A DNA stretch of 39,937 bases from Candidatus Omnitrophota bacterium (lineage in GTDB: Bacteria > Omnitrophota > Omnitrophia > Omnitrophales > Danuiimicrobiaceae). The stretch spans positions 1-39,937 of the forward strand of contig JACQQT010000031.1 of NCBI GenBank assembly GCA_016206815.1, read 5' to 3'. Positions 7,779 through 15,848 of this stretch are shown piece by piece; position 1 is the stretch's first letter, and each line of letters begins with the position of its first letter. The notes under the pieces are model-generated. The model saw nothing but the letters and a program-made list of their open reading frames with translations. It did no database searches and was not told where the DNA came from. A program made the position numbers and the translations under genes.

Positions 7779-8462
7779 ATGAATCCCTTTATTTTGTCCG
7801 CATTTTGGAGTTTTATTTTTACGGCGGTTGCCGGTTTCTGTTTCGTTCTCAAACGGCAAACGAAGTCGGAACTGTTCTTCGGTCTTTTCTGGCTCGTCGT
7901 TGCCTATTGGACTTTTCTCCTGGCGTTCCAATTTGAGCTCATGGATCAATGGATTTCAGGTTTCCTGTGGGGATGGCTGCTTCATGCGGGATGTATTTTT
8001 GTCCCGGTTTTGTTTTTCCATTTCACCATTTATTTAATCGGCGAGAGAGCAAAATTTCAAAGCGCGCTGGTGGCGGCTTATTTAACAGGCGGTGTTTTTT
8101 TATTGCTCATTGCATTTTCAAATTTATTTACCGGGGAAATCATCCGCCACAGTGATTTGGCGTATCCAAAGCCCTCCGTCTTGTACCCCGCCTATATTTT
8201 GTTTTTTCAGGTCGTGGGGATTTTTGCCACGTGGCTTATTTTCCAATGGCGGAAAGCCATCAAGCCCGAAAGCCGTAAATGGCTCCATTTGTTTCTTTCG
8301 GTTCACATCATTGCTTATCTGGGCGTGATGGATAATTATATGTTTATGTATGAGGTCCGGATTTTTCCGTTTTTTCCTTACGGCCTTTACGGCATCCTTC
8401 CGTATGCGGTGGTTGGAAGTTACGCTTTTTCAAGACTCCGAAAGTCAAACGCTGTCAGTTAG
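7779..8462 (+). CDS. Multi-pass membrane protein, 7TM histidine-kinase-sensor type
   Basis: The 227-residue protein consists almost only of hydrophobic segments, about seven transmembrane helices. The pattern FIFTAVAGFCFVLKR, WLLHAGCIFVPVLFFHFTIYL and the closing YGILPYAVVGSYAFSRLRK resembles the N-terminal 7TM sensor module found in front of some histidine kinases and diguanylate cyclases. Here the protein stops where the catalytic domain would begin, and the next gene is ksgA, so it is either a stand-alone sensor/transport module or a family I cannot name. ATG 7779 has no clear ribosome-binding site and lies 19 nt after the thioesterase stop. Family assignment is tentative. Confidence 0.6.
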   Translation: MNPFILSAFWSFIFTAVAGFCFVLKRQTKSELFFGLFWLVVAYWTFLLAFQFELMDQWISGFLWGWLLHAGCIFVPVLFFHFTIYLIGERAKFQSALVAAYLTGGVFLLLIAFSNLFTGEIIRHSDLAYPKPSVLYPAYILFFQVVGIFATWLIFQWRKAIKPESRKWLHLFLSVHIIAYLGVMDNYMFMYEVRIFPFFPYGLYGILPYAVVGSYAFSRLRKSNAVS

Positions 8463-8495
8463 ACAGTTTGATTTTTGAGGGACTCATTTTTATCC

Positions 8496-9359
8496 ATGCA
8501 CCAGATTCAACTTCTTAGGAAATACGGCCTTTCCGTCCGAGGTTTTCGCGGCCAGCATTTGTTGGTCGATGAAAATGTTCAGCGTAAGATCGTTTCAGCG
8601 ATCGATCCGAAGAGCAAGGAGACGATCGTTGAGATCGGTCCCGGCCTCGGCGCCATCACCGCGTTGCTTTTAGAAAGCGGGGCTCGGGTGATTGCGGTTG
8701 AACAGGACAGCCGGTTTGTCGAGATTCTTCAAGGCGAGCTGGGCCGGGATTTTAGGAAATTATCTTTGGTTCACGGCGATATTTTAAAAACGGATCTTCA
8801 AAAATTTGTAAAAGGTAAAATAAAGCTGAGGGTCATCGGGAATATCCCTTACTATATCACTTCTCCGATCCTGCTTTATCTCATCGGGCAACGTTCCAGG
8901 ATTGATTCGGTTTACTTGACGATTCAGCGGGAAATTGCGGATCGGATTTTTGCACAGCCGGGCAGCAAAGCTTACGGCCGTTTGTCGCTGTTGGTTCGTT
9001 TTTATGCCGATGCGAACCGTCTTTTCGAGATTTCCCGGAATTGTTTTTCGCCCGTTCCGAATGTTGATTCCACTTTCATCGAGCTGGTTTTCCGGAGAGC
9101 GCTTCCGAGTTCCATTGATGAGAGCGTTTTATTTAAGATCATTCAGTACGGATTTAAATCCCGGCGGAAAAATATTTTGAATGCGATCTCAGAAGGATTC
9201 AAAGATCAAATGCCCAGGGAAGAGATTCGCGCCCTGATCCATTCGGCCGGATTAAGGGATACCATGCGCGCCGAAGAACTGATGCTAAAAGATTTTATTC
9301 GCTTGGCGGAACACATGGGGAAGCGCTGCCTGGGCAGCAGCGTTGACTTTGCGGACTAG
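8496..9359 (+). CDS. ksgA: 16S rRNA (adenine(1518)-N6/adenine(1519)-N6)-dimethyltransferase KsgA/RsmA
   Basis: KsgA dimethylates two adjacent adenosines at the 3' end of 16S rRNA during late small-subunit assembly, using S-adenosylmethionine. The 287-residue protein shows RGQHLLVD at the N-terminus, the SAM motif EIGPGLG (46-52), EQD (69-71) for ribose binding, VHGDILKTD (92-100), the catalytic GNIPYY motif (115-120) and FSPVPNVDST further on. The ATG at 8496 is preceded by GAGGGA (13 nt away). An in-frame TTG at 8475 would add seven residues without similarity. The gene carries the promoter of the gat operon near its 3' end. Confidence 0.95.
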   Translation: MHQIQLLRKYGLSVRGFRGQHLLVDENVQRKIVSAIDPKSKETIVEIGPGLGAITALLLESGARVIAVEQDSRFVEILQGELGRDFRKLSLVHGDILKTDLQKFVKGKIKLRVIGNIPYYITSPILLYLIGQRSRIDSVYLTIQREIADRIFAQPGSKAYGRLSLLVRFYADANRLFEISRNCFSPVPNVDSTFIELVFRRALPSSIDESVLFKIIQYGFKSRRKNILNAISEGFKDQMPREEIRALIHSAGLRDTMRAEELMLKDFIRLAEHMGKRCLGSSVDFAD

Positions 9360-9371
9360 ATATGTTACTAT
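9343..9371 (+). promoter_or_regulatory. Sigma70-type promoter of the gatCAB operon
   Basis: TTGACT (9343-9348) is separated by exactly 17 bp from TACTAT (9366-9371), with a predicted start near 9378, 20 nt upstream of gatC. The -35 box lies inside the last codons of ksgA. The -10 box matches consensus at four of six positions. Confidence 0.5.
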
Positions 9372-9397
9372 CCCCTTTAATTATAAGGACTTAAGTC

Positions 9398-9688
9398 ATG
9401 TCTCAAAAATTTGATATTCAACAGCTTGCAGAGCTCGTGCGTCTTAATTTAAAACCGGATGAGCGTGCCAAACTTTCCCGGGACCTTGAGAAGATATTAG
9501 CTTATGTCGAGCAGCTTCAAACCTTAGAGACGGATCAGGTTCAACCTACCAGCCACGTTCTTCAGATTGAAAATGTTTTCCGCAAGGATATCGTGAAACC
9601 ATCCAAAGTCAGGGAATCCGTTTTGAAATACGCTCCGAAGCGTTCCAATCAATTTTTTAAAGTTCCGAAAGTCATCGAGGAAACTTAA
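9398..9688 (+). CDS. gatC: Asp-tRNA(Asn)/Glu-tRNA(Gln) amidotransferase subunit C
   Basis: GatC is the small stabilising subunit of the tRNA-dependent amidotransferase that converts mischarged Glu-tRNA(Gln) and Asp-tRNA(Asn) to the correct aminoacyl-tRNAs. The 96-residue protein has the family features IQQLAELVRLNL, a KILAYVEQLQTLETDQVQPTSH-like helix-loop region and the C-terminal APKRSNQFFKVPKVI segment that contacts GatA. AAGGA (9385-9389) lies 8 nt before the ATG. It is the first gene of the gatC-gatA-gatB operon, 4 bp from gatA. Confidence 0.95.
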   Translation: MSQKFDIQQLAELVRLNLKPDERAKLSRDLEKILAYVEQLQTLETDQVQPTSHVLQIENVFRKDIVKPSKVRESVLKYAPKRSNQFFKVPKVIEET

Positions 9689-9692
9689 GCCG

Positions 9693-11138
9693 ATGGAACT
9701 TTTTCGCCTTACCATCAAACAGGCACAAGAAGTCGTCCGGAAAACTCCGAAGCAGGCAGGAGAACTCCTTCAAGCTTTAACGAAACGGATCGGACAAGTT
9801 GATTCCAAGCTGAAAGCTTACGTTCGCTTTAATCCAAACCACATTCAGCTTCCGAAGCGCTCTGATCAAAATGCACCGCTTCTGGGAATTCCGATTTCAG
9901 TCAAAGACAACATGGTGACGCAGGATTGGGAAACGACCTGCGGTTCCAAGATTTTGAAAGGTTTTGTTCCTCCCTATGATGCAACGGTGATCAAAAAACT
10001 GAAAGAAGCGGGCGCAACCATTTTTGGAAAATGCAATATGGATGAGTTTGCATTTGGATCTTCTTGTGAAACATCTTGTTTCGGCCCCACCCGAAATCCG
10101 TGGAATGTCGACTGCGTGCCGGGCGGCTCCAGCGGAGGTTCCGCCGCCGCGGTTGCGAGCGATACGGCGATTGCCGCATTAGGGTCGGACACGGGCGGTT
10201 CGATTCGCCAGCCGGCAAGTTTCTGCGGCGTTGTGGGTTTAAAACCCACCTATGGCCGCGTTTCGCGCTACGGTCTTGTGGCTTTTGGTTCAAGTTTAGA
10301 TCAGATCGGACCTATTACAAAAACCGTGGAAGATGCCGCGATCCTGCTGAATGTCATTGCCGGCCACGATGAATGCGATTCTACTTCGGCGGATATTCCG
10401 GTCCCTGATTACACCTCTTTTTTGGGAAAGAATGTGAAGGGACTCAAGATCGGGCTTCCGAAAGAATATTTTGCCGAAGGCTTGAATCCTCAGGTTGAGA
10501 GAAAAGTGAAAGAGGCAATCACCGTGCTGCGGGATTTGGGAGCCGGTTGCGTGGAGGTGAGTTTGCCGTACATGAAGTATGCCGTTGCCGTTTATTACGT
10601 GGTGGCGGTAGCTGAGGCCAGTTCCAACCTAGGCCGGTTTGACGGGGTTCAATACGGTTTGCGTGCTGAAAATTCCAATCTTCGCGATATGTATTTTGAA
10701 ACGAGGAATCAGGGTTTCGGTGCGGAAGCGAAACGCAGAATCTTGCTGGGCACCTTCGTTCTTTCGGCAGGTTATTATGATGCCTACTACTTAAAAGGTC
10801 TCAAGGTCAGAACGCTGATTAAGCAGGATTTTGACCGGGTTTTTGAAAAAGTGGACTTGATTTTAGGGCCGACTTCTCCGACGCCGGCTTTTAAGGTCGG
10901 AGAGCTGACGAGTGACCCGCTTGCGATGTATCTTTCGGATATTTATACCATTTCCGCTAATCTCGCAGGCATTCCGGCGATGAGTATTCCATGCGGGTTT
11001 AGCAGGGACGGGGTGACCCCGCCCCTCCCCATCGGCCTTCAGCTGATGGCAAAACCGTTTGAGGAAGGAACCATCTTTCGTGCCGCTTCTGCCTATGAAC
11101 AAGCCACGAAATGGTATGAACAAAAACCAAAGTTATGA
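9693..11138 (+). CDS. gatA: Asp/Glu-tRNA amidotransferase subunit A (amidase)
   Basis: GatA hydrolyses glutamine to supply ammonia to GatB. The 481-residue protein contains the amidase signature with the full Ser-cisSer-Lys triad: K71 in GIPISVKDN, the cis serine S146 in GGSSGGSAAAVASD and the nucleophile S170 in DTGGSIRQPAS, with the 24-residue spacing between the serines seen in the family. Length is typical. The ATG at 9693 follows the gatC stop by 4 nt, and the 3' end overlaps gatB by 4 nt (ATGA). Presence of GatCAB implies that Gln-tRNA and/or Asn-tRNA is made indirectly in this organism. A tRNA-Gln gene lies at 18300. Confidence 0.97.
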   Translation: MELFRLTIKQAQEVVRKTPKQAGELLQALTKRIGQVDSKLKAYVRFNPNHIQLPKRSDQNAPLLGIPISVKDNMVTQDWETTCGSKILKGFVPPYDATVIKKLKEAGATIFGKCNMDEFAFGSSCETSCFGPTRNPWNVDCVPGGSSGGSAAAVASDTAIAALGSDTGGSIRQPASFCGVVGLKPTYGRVSRYGLVAFGSSLDQIGPITKTVEDAAILLNVIAGHDECDSTSADIPVPDYTSFLGKNVKGLKIGLPKEYFAEGLNPQVERKVKEAITVLRDLGAGCVEVSLPYMKYAVAVYYVVAVAEASSNLGRFDGVQYGLRAENSNLRDMYFETRNQGFGAEAKRRILLGTFVLSAGYYDAYYLKGLKVRTLIKQDFDRVFEKVDLILGPTSPTPAFKVGELTSDPLAMYLSDIYTISANLAGIPAMSIPCGFSRDGVTPPLPIGLQLMAKPFEEGTIFRAASAYEQATKWYEQKPKL

Positions 11139-12589
11139 ACACTCAATACGAATCCGTGATCGGACTTGAAGTTCACGTTCAGCTTAAAACCAAGAGTAAA
11201 ATTTTCTGCGCGTGCTCCGCCGCCTTTGGCTGCGAGGCAAATGAGAACACGTGCCCGGTATGTTTGGGGCTTCCCGGTTCGCTTCCGGTCTTAAATGAGA
11301 AAGTGCTTGAGCTCGCCATCAAAGTGGGCCTCGCACTCAATTGCCGAATTTCGGAACGGATCAAATTCGATCGCAAGAATTATTTTTACCCAGACCTTCC
11401 AAAGGCCTATCAGATTTCTCAGTATGACATGCCCGTTGCTTCAAAAGGTTTTCTCGTCGTTGAAATCAAAGGAGACGGCGGGGTGTTAACGGAAAAAAGG
11501 ATAGGGATTACACGCGCCCATCTTGAAGAAGATGCCGGCAAGCTGCTTCATGAAGGAATCAAAGACGGAAGCTGGGTGGACTATAATCGGGCAGGCGTAC
11601 CGCTTCTTGAGATCGTTTCAGAACCGGATCTCCGCACACCCGAAGAGGCGTTTCAATATCTTGTGAGTTTGAAGGCGATTTTGCAATACCTAGAGGTCAG
11701 TGATTGCAATATGGAAGAAGGAAGCCTTCGGTGTGATGCGAATGTGTCGATTCGAAGCATCGGAGAAACGAAGTTGGGAACGAAAGTGGAAATTAAGAAT
11801 ATGAATTCTTTCCGAGCCGTTCAGAAAGCACTGGCTTATGAAGTCAAGCGACAAACCAAAGCGGTTGAAAGCGGTGAGAAAATCATACAGGAGACTCGGC
11901 TTTGGAATGAATCCAAGAGCGAAACTTTCAGCATGCGCTCAAAGGAGCAGGCACATGACTACCGCTATTTTCCAGAGCCGGATTTGGTTCCGTTTTCCGT
12001 AGCGAGTGAAAAAATCGAGACGATTAAAAAATCTCTTCCCGAGCTGCCGAAAGCAAGGTGGGATCGGTTTAAAACTCGTTACGGACTTTCTGATTACGAT
12101 GCCTATGTGCTGACTTCTGATAAAATACTCGGCGATTATTTTGAAGCGTGCATCCAAGAAAAAGCGGACCCCAAACTCACCAGCAATTGGATTCAGTCCG
12201 AACTCCTGGCGCTTTTGAACGCCGGAAAAATCGCGATCGGCGACTCACCGGTAAAAGCCAAAGATTTAGCGGGTTTAATCCGTTTGATTGGAAACAACAC
12301 CGTGAGCGGAAAAATTGCCAAAGAGATACTTCCGATGATGTTTGAGACCCGGAAATCAGCAGAAACCATCGTCAAGGAAAAAGGTCTTGTTCAGGTGACG
12401 GATCTCAAAGTTCTGGAGGAAGCGGCGGATCGAGTGATCCGGGCGAATGCGAAATCCGTTTCTGATCTTAAGGCAGGGAAAAAACAAGCGCTTGGATTTT
12501 TGGTAGGGCAGGTGATGAAAGAAACGAAGGGTAAAGCCAATCCAAAGTTGATCAACGAAATTTTGACTCAAAAGCTTCCAATTCAGTAA
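11135..12589 (+). CDS. gatB: Asp/Glu-tRNA amidotransferase subunit B
   Basis: GatB is the kinase/transamidase subunit that activates the misacylated tRNA carboxylate with ATP and receives ammonia from GatA. At 484 residues the protein is the normal length. It begins with the conserved IGLEVHVQLKTKSKIFC and then the CPVCLGLPGSLPVLN cysteine-containing segment. The NYFYPDLPKAYQISQ and HLEEDAGKLLH-type segments of the cradle domain follow. It ends with the helical YqeY-like tail domain that recognises tRNA (about 330-484). The ATG overlaps the gatA stop. The stop codon overlaps the ATG of the next gene by one base (TAATG). Confidence 0.97.
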   Translation: MNTQYESVIGLEVHVQLKTKSKIFCACSAAFGCEANENTCPVCLGLPGSLPVLNEKVLELAIKVGLALNCRISERIKFDRKNYFYPDLPKAYQISQYDMPVASKGFLVVEIKGDGGVLTEKRIGITRAHLEEDAGKLLHEGIKDGSWVDYNRAGVPLLEIVSEPDLRTPEEAFQYLVSLKAILQYLEVSDCNMEEGSLRCDANVSIRSIGETKLGTKVEIKNMNSFRAVQKALAYEVKRQTKAVESGEKIIQETRLWNESKSETFSMRSKEQAHDYRYFPEPDLVPFSVASEKIETIKKSLPELPKARWDRFKTRYGLSDYDAYVLTSDKILGDYFEACIQEKADPKLTSNWIQSELLALLNAGKIAIGDSPVKAKDLAGLIRLIGNNTVSGKIAKEILPMMFETRKSAETIVKEKGLVQVTDLKVLEEAADRVIRANAKSVSDLKAGKKQALGFLVGQVMKETKGKANPKLINEILTQKLPIQ

Positions 12590-13560
12590 TGGCGAGACGT
12601 GGACGAAAATTCACGAAAAAACTGAATCTGAAGAAATTTTTCAGAGATTATCCGATCGTACCGCTGATCGCGGTCATTTTTGCGCTTGGGGTTTGGTTGG
12701 GATTTGGACTGGGGCAAAAAAGTGTGACGTGGCGTTTTCCGGCAAAGCAAGTTCAAACATTCACAGAAGCACCCAAAAAACAAAAGCTTGATCGGACCGT
12801 TCCCGCCGTCGTTGTCCCTGCCGTCACCTTGCCGAAAGGATCGGCACAAAAACAGGAAGTTGTAAAGATAGCGCGCATCCTGCCGCCGGTTCCGTCGGTA
12901 CCAAAACCAAAGATCGCATTGGTCATTGATGATATCGGATACAATAAACGCTACGCGGATCTTTTATTTTCTTTAGACCGGCACTTGACACTTGCCATCC
13001 TGCCCCAGCTCCCTTATTCCAGATATTTTGCCGAGGAAGCAAAGAAGCGGGGTTTTGATACGATTTTGCATTTGCCGTTGGAACCCGAAGACAAATCTGA
13101 AGATCCGGGACCCGGTGAAATCACGGTCCAGATGAGCGCCCATGAAATGAGCGCTGTTCTTGAAGAGAATTTGAAATCGGTTCCGGGCGCAATCGGCGTC
13201 AATAACCATATGGGTTCGCTGGCAACGCGGAATCGGAGTGTCATGTATTTGGTGTTAAAAGAATTGAAACGGAGAGGCCTCTTTTTCTTAGACAGCATGA
13301 CTCATCCCGGTTCCGTGGCTTATCATGTTGCGTATGGGGTCGGCGTTCCGGCCGCAAAACGGGATGTCTTTTTGGATAACGAGGGTCATTTTGATTATGT
13401 GATGCAGCAAATCGATGAAACCGCTAAGATTGCAAAACAAGCGGGCAATGCAGTTGCCATCGGCCATTACCGTGAAAATACGTTAGCCGCGCTCAAGCAA
13501 GCCATCGCGCAGTTAAAAGCACAGGGTTTTGAAATCGTAGCGTTAAAAGATTTAATGTGA
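12589..13560 (+). CDS. Divergent polysaccharide deacetylase family protein (YibQ-like)
   Basis: The 323-residue protein has a basic N-terminus, one transmembrane helix (about 23-42), a Pro/Ala/Val-rich linker (about 60-105) and a domain of the divergent polysaccharide deacetylase family (about 106-323). Visible motifs are ALVIDDIGYN with the metal-type DD pair (114-115), ILHLPLEP, GVNNHMGSLAT and AIGHYRENT. Family members are thought to act on envelope glycans in the periplasm, but substrates are not established. It overlaps gatB by one base and is followed directly by tsaD, so it belongs to the gat operon by position. The long hydrophilic linker suggests a tethered periplasmic enzyme. Confidence 0.85.
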   Translation: MARRGRKFTKKLNLKKFFRDYPIVPLIAVIFALGVWLGFGLGQKSVTWRFPAKQVQTFTEAPKKQKLDRTVPAVVVPAVTLPKGSAQKQEVVKIARILPPVPSVPKPKIALVIDDIGYNKRYADLLFSLDRHLTLAILPQLPYSRYFAEEAKKRGFDTILHLPLEPEDKSEDPGPGEITVQMSAHEMSAVLEENLKSVPGAIGVNNHMGSLATRNRSVMYLVLKELKRRGLFFLDSMTHPGSVAYHVAYGVGVPAAKRDVFLDNEGHFDYVMQQIDETAKIAKQAGNAVAIGHYRENTLAALKQAIAQLKAQGFEIVALKDLM

Positions 13561-13562
13561 TC

Positions 13563-14612
13563 ATGTATACCTTAGGAATCGAAACTTCTTGCGATGAAAC
13601 GGCGTGCGCGGTTCTCAAGGGCGGAGATCAGGTGCTCGCCAATGTGATTTCTTCTAGCCTCATCCATCACCGGCCTTTTGGAGGGGTCGTTCCGGAAATT
13701 GCTTCCCGTCACTGTTTGGAGGCGATCGATGTGGTTTATGAAAGGACACTTCGCAAAGCCCGTCTGAAGCCGAAACAAATCGATCTGATCGCAGTCACCC
13801 AAGGACCCGGGTTGATCGGGTCGGTTTTTGTCGGTGTTTCTTTTGCCAAAGCGCTCAGTTTTGCGCTGGATATTCCGCTGATCGGAGTGAATCATATCGA
13901 AGCACATTTGGAAGCCAATTTTATCGGTCAGAAGAAACCTCGTACTTTTATCGGACTGATTGCCTCCGGCGGCCACACGACTTTACTTCGGTATGAGAAA
14001 GACCGCTACCGGCTTCTCGGCGAAACGGTGGATGATGCAATCGGCGAAGCTTACGACAAGGTTGCCAAAATTTTAAATTTAGGTTATCCGGGCGGTCCGG
14101 TGATTGATCGGCTGGCCCAATCCGGCAATCCGAAATCTTTTTCGTTTACAAAGCCAAAACAGGACGGTGAGTTCGATTTTAGTTTTAGCGGAATCAAAAC
14201 AGCTGTGTTGAATTTGGTAGAACGTAACCCCCTCACCCCCACCCTCTCCCCCTTCAGGGGGAGAGGGAAGGGTGAGGGGGAGTTCGTCCAAGATCTTTGT
14301 GCGAGCTTTCAAATGCATGTGATGAATTGGATCGTACAAAAAACCTTTCTGGCTTGTGAGGAGCAAAAAGTAAGGTGCATTGTTGTTGGCGGCGGAGTCA
14401 GTGCGAATTCAAAGCTGCGTTCACTGCTTTCAGAAGAAGCCGAATTAAGAGGAATTCAATGGTTCCTTCCGCCGCTGGAATTGACAACCGACAACGCAGC
14501 AATGATTGCCAGACTTGGTTATGCGCAGTTTAAGCAGGGCAGGCGATCTGATTTCACAATGGCAGCGAATCCATCTCTAAAGATTGGAGGCGAGATCAAT
14601 GGGAGACATTGA
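13563..14612 (+). CDS. tsaD: tRNA N6-adenosine threonylcarbamoyltransferase TsaD, with an in-frame palindromic insert
   Basis: TsaD transfers the threonylcarbamoyl group to A37 of ANN-decoding tRNAs. The 349-residue protein has the classic start LGIETSCDETACAV, VVPEIASRH, the metal-binding NHIEAH (110-115), IASGGHT, GEAYDKVAKIL, FSFSGIKTAV (206-215) and the closing TDNAAM with D310. Residues 222-239 are encoded by a palindromic repeat (14228-14280) inserted in frame in the loop between the FSFSG motif and the following helix. All catalytic motifs are intact, so the protein is probably functional. ATG 13563 matches the family start and lies 2 nt after the previous stop. A GTG at 13557 is possible. 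Confidence 0.95.
   Translation: MYTLGIETSCDETACAVLKGGDQVLANVISSSLIHHRPFGGVVPEIASRHCLEAIDVVYERTLRKARLKPKQIDLIAVTQGPGLIGSVFVGVSFAKALSFALDIPLIGVNHIEAHLEANFIGQKKPRTFIGLIASGGHTTLLRYEKDRYRLLGETVDDAIGEAYDKVAKILNLGYPGGPVIDRLAQSGNPKSFSFTKPKQDGEFDFSFSGIKTAVLNLVERNPLTPTLSPFRGRGKGEGEFVQDLCASFQMHVMNWIVQKTFLACEEQKVRCIVVGGGVSANSKLRSLLSEEAELRGIQWFLPPLELTTDNAAMIARLGYAQFKQGRRSDFTMAANPSLKIGGEINGRH
14228..14280. repeat. G/C-skewed palindromic repeat inserted in tsaD
   Basis: This 53-bp element folds into one long hairpin. The outer 10-bp arms are CCCCCTCACC (14228-14237) and its exact complement (14271-14280). The inner 11-bp arms are CCCTCTCCCCC (14242-14252) and 14257-14267. Between them are small internal loops (4 and 3 nt), and a TTCA tetraloop closes the hairpin. 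The sequence type, translated here as NPLTPTLSP..., is a well-known dispersed palindrome class in many bacterial genomes, usually intergenic. Here it is read through in frame with no stop codon. Confidence 0.85.
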
Positions 14613-15033
14613 ACTGGTGATACGACTTAGCGTAGCGATTGTTTTGGGAGGGTTCATCGGGTTTGAACGTGAACTGCATGGGAAAGTAGCCGGATTCAGG
14701 ACGCACGCACTCGTGGCTTTGGGTTCCGCGTTGATCATGCTGGTTTCGATTCATATGTTTGAGGTCTATCATGGCGTGGCTGAGGTAGATCCCGGTCGAA
14801 TCGCAGCCCAGGTAGTGACGGGAGTCGGATTTCTGGGTGCAGGTACGATTATCCGTTCTGAAAAAGGAATCCACGGTCTCACCACTGCGGCAGGGCTTTG
14901 GACGGCTTCCGGCATTGGCCTTGCCAGCGGTCTCGGTTTTTTTCGGGCGGCGTTTGCAGCGACAGCCATTACGTTAGTCGTTCTCATTATTTTTTCAAAG
15001 ATCGGCAGAAAAATCGGCGCACGTGATGTCTAG
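14599..15033 (+). CDS. MgtC/SapB family membrane protein
   Basis: The 144-residue protein has four to five hydrophobic helices and the MgtC signature: GGFIGFERELHGKVAGFRTHALVALGSALIML, then GVGFLGAGTIIR and the GLTTAAGLWTASGIGLASGLG segment. MgtC proteins act in the inner membrane and are linked to magnesium limitation, acid tolerance and control of ATP synthase. Whether this homologue does so is unknown. It lacks the C-terminal cytosolic domain of the longer MgtC proteins and so resembles the minimal SapB/YhiD type. The ATG is chosen because GGAGG (14586-14590) lies 8 nt upstream. It overlaps the tsaD end by 14 nt. Confidence 0.88.
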   Translation: MGDIELVIRLSVAIVLGGFIGFERELHGKVAGFRTHALVALGSALIMLVSIHMFEVYHGVAEVDPGRIAAQVVTGVGFLGAGTIIRSEKGIHGLTTAAGLWTASGIGLASGLGFFRAAFAATAITLVVLIIFSKIGRKIGARDV

Positions 15034-15035
15034 CC

Positions 15036-15815
15036 ATGTATTCTCAACAGGCCGTTGAAAATATTTTAAAGCAGATTGCAAAGAAAAAAATCACACCCAA
15101 ACGCGCTTTCCAAAAACTTCGGCACCTTTCTTACGAGTCGTTAAAGTTTGCCCGCATCGATCATCATCGGCCCATCCGAAAAAATCTGCCGGAGGTGATC
15201 TACGCACCGGGGAAGACCGATCAACAACTCCGCAGAATCACAAGTGCCATGAAGGGCAAGGGTCCGCTCCTCATCACGCGTTTAGAAAGGGGCAGATATC
15301 GAAGACTAAAGCGATATTTCCCCAAACTTTCTTATTCGGAAGAAGGCTGCATCGCCTACGCTGCCGGCAAGACGAGTACCGAGGGATTGGTTGCCATTGT
15401 GACGGCAGGTACGAGTGACATCCCGATTGCAGAAGAAGCAAAGATCACGCTCAAGCTGCTCGGCAGGGGTGTGGCGTGTTTTTACGATGTCGGCGTTTCC
15501 GGTTTGCATCGCCTATTGGATCATTTGCGGGAGATTGAGAAGGCAAATGTTGTCATCTGCATTGCCGGCATGGAAGGCGCATTGCCAAGCGTCTTAGCAG
15601 GTTTGATTGCGAAACCCGTTGTTGCAGTTCCTACCAGCAGCGGATATGGCGCAAGCTTTGGCGGATTGGCACCACTCCTTACCATGATGAGTTCTTGCGC
15701 CCAAGGGGTTGCGGTGGTCAACATTGATTCAGGTTTCAGCGCTGCCTGCTTTGCCCATTTGGTTCTGGGTTCGTCATCCATAAATGCTGATGACATAGGG
15801 GAGAAAAGAAGGTAG
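15036..15815 (+). CDS. larB: Nickel-pincer cofactor biosynthesis protein LarB
   Basis: LarB carboxylates and hydrolyses nicotinic acid adenine dinucleotide, the first step toward the nickel-pincer nucleotide cofactor of lactate racemase and related enzymes. The 259-residue protein has a helical N-terminal region, then PEVIYAPGKTDQQ, an AIR-carboxylase (PurE-like) fold with VTAGTSDIPIAEEA, and AVPTSSGYGASFGG. C221 lies in SSCAQGVAVVNIDSG, at the same number as the cysteine reported to bind the substrate covalently in Lactobacillus LarB. LarC and LarE, needed for the later steps, are not in this window. It starts 2 nt after the mgtC-like gene, in the same operon. Confidence 0.92.
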   Translation: MYSQQAVENILKQIAKKKITPKRAFQKLRHLSYESLKFARIDHHRPIRKNLPEVIYAPGKTDQQLRRITSAMKGKGPLLITRLERGRYRRLKRYFPKLSYSEEGCIAYAAGKTSTEGLVAIVTAGTSDIPIAEEAKITLKLLGRGVACFYDVGVSGLHRLLDHLREIEKANVVICIAGMEGALPSVLAGLIAKPVVAVPTSSGYGASFGGLAPLLTMMSSCAQGVAVVNIDSGFSAACFAHLVLGSSSINADDIGEKRR

Positions 15816-15818
15816 AAT
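15790..15818 (+). promoter_or_regulatory. Sigma70-type promoter for hisG
   Basis: ATGACA (15790-15795) and TAGAAT (15813-15818) are spaced by 17 bp, each matching consensus at five of six positions. The predicted start near 15825 lies 24 nt before hisG. The -35 box is inside the last codons of larB. Confidence 0.5.
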
Positions 15819-15848
15819 CACGCTCTACTACAAAGGGAAAAGGGGATA

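Noticed and set aside
14079..14366. Minus-strand open frame across the tsaD repeat
   Set aside because: It is produced by the palindrome and the opposite-strand codon pattern of tsaD; no ribosome-binding site or recognisable protein.
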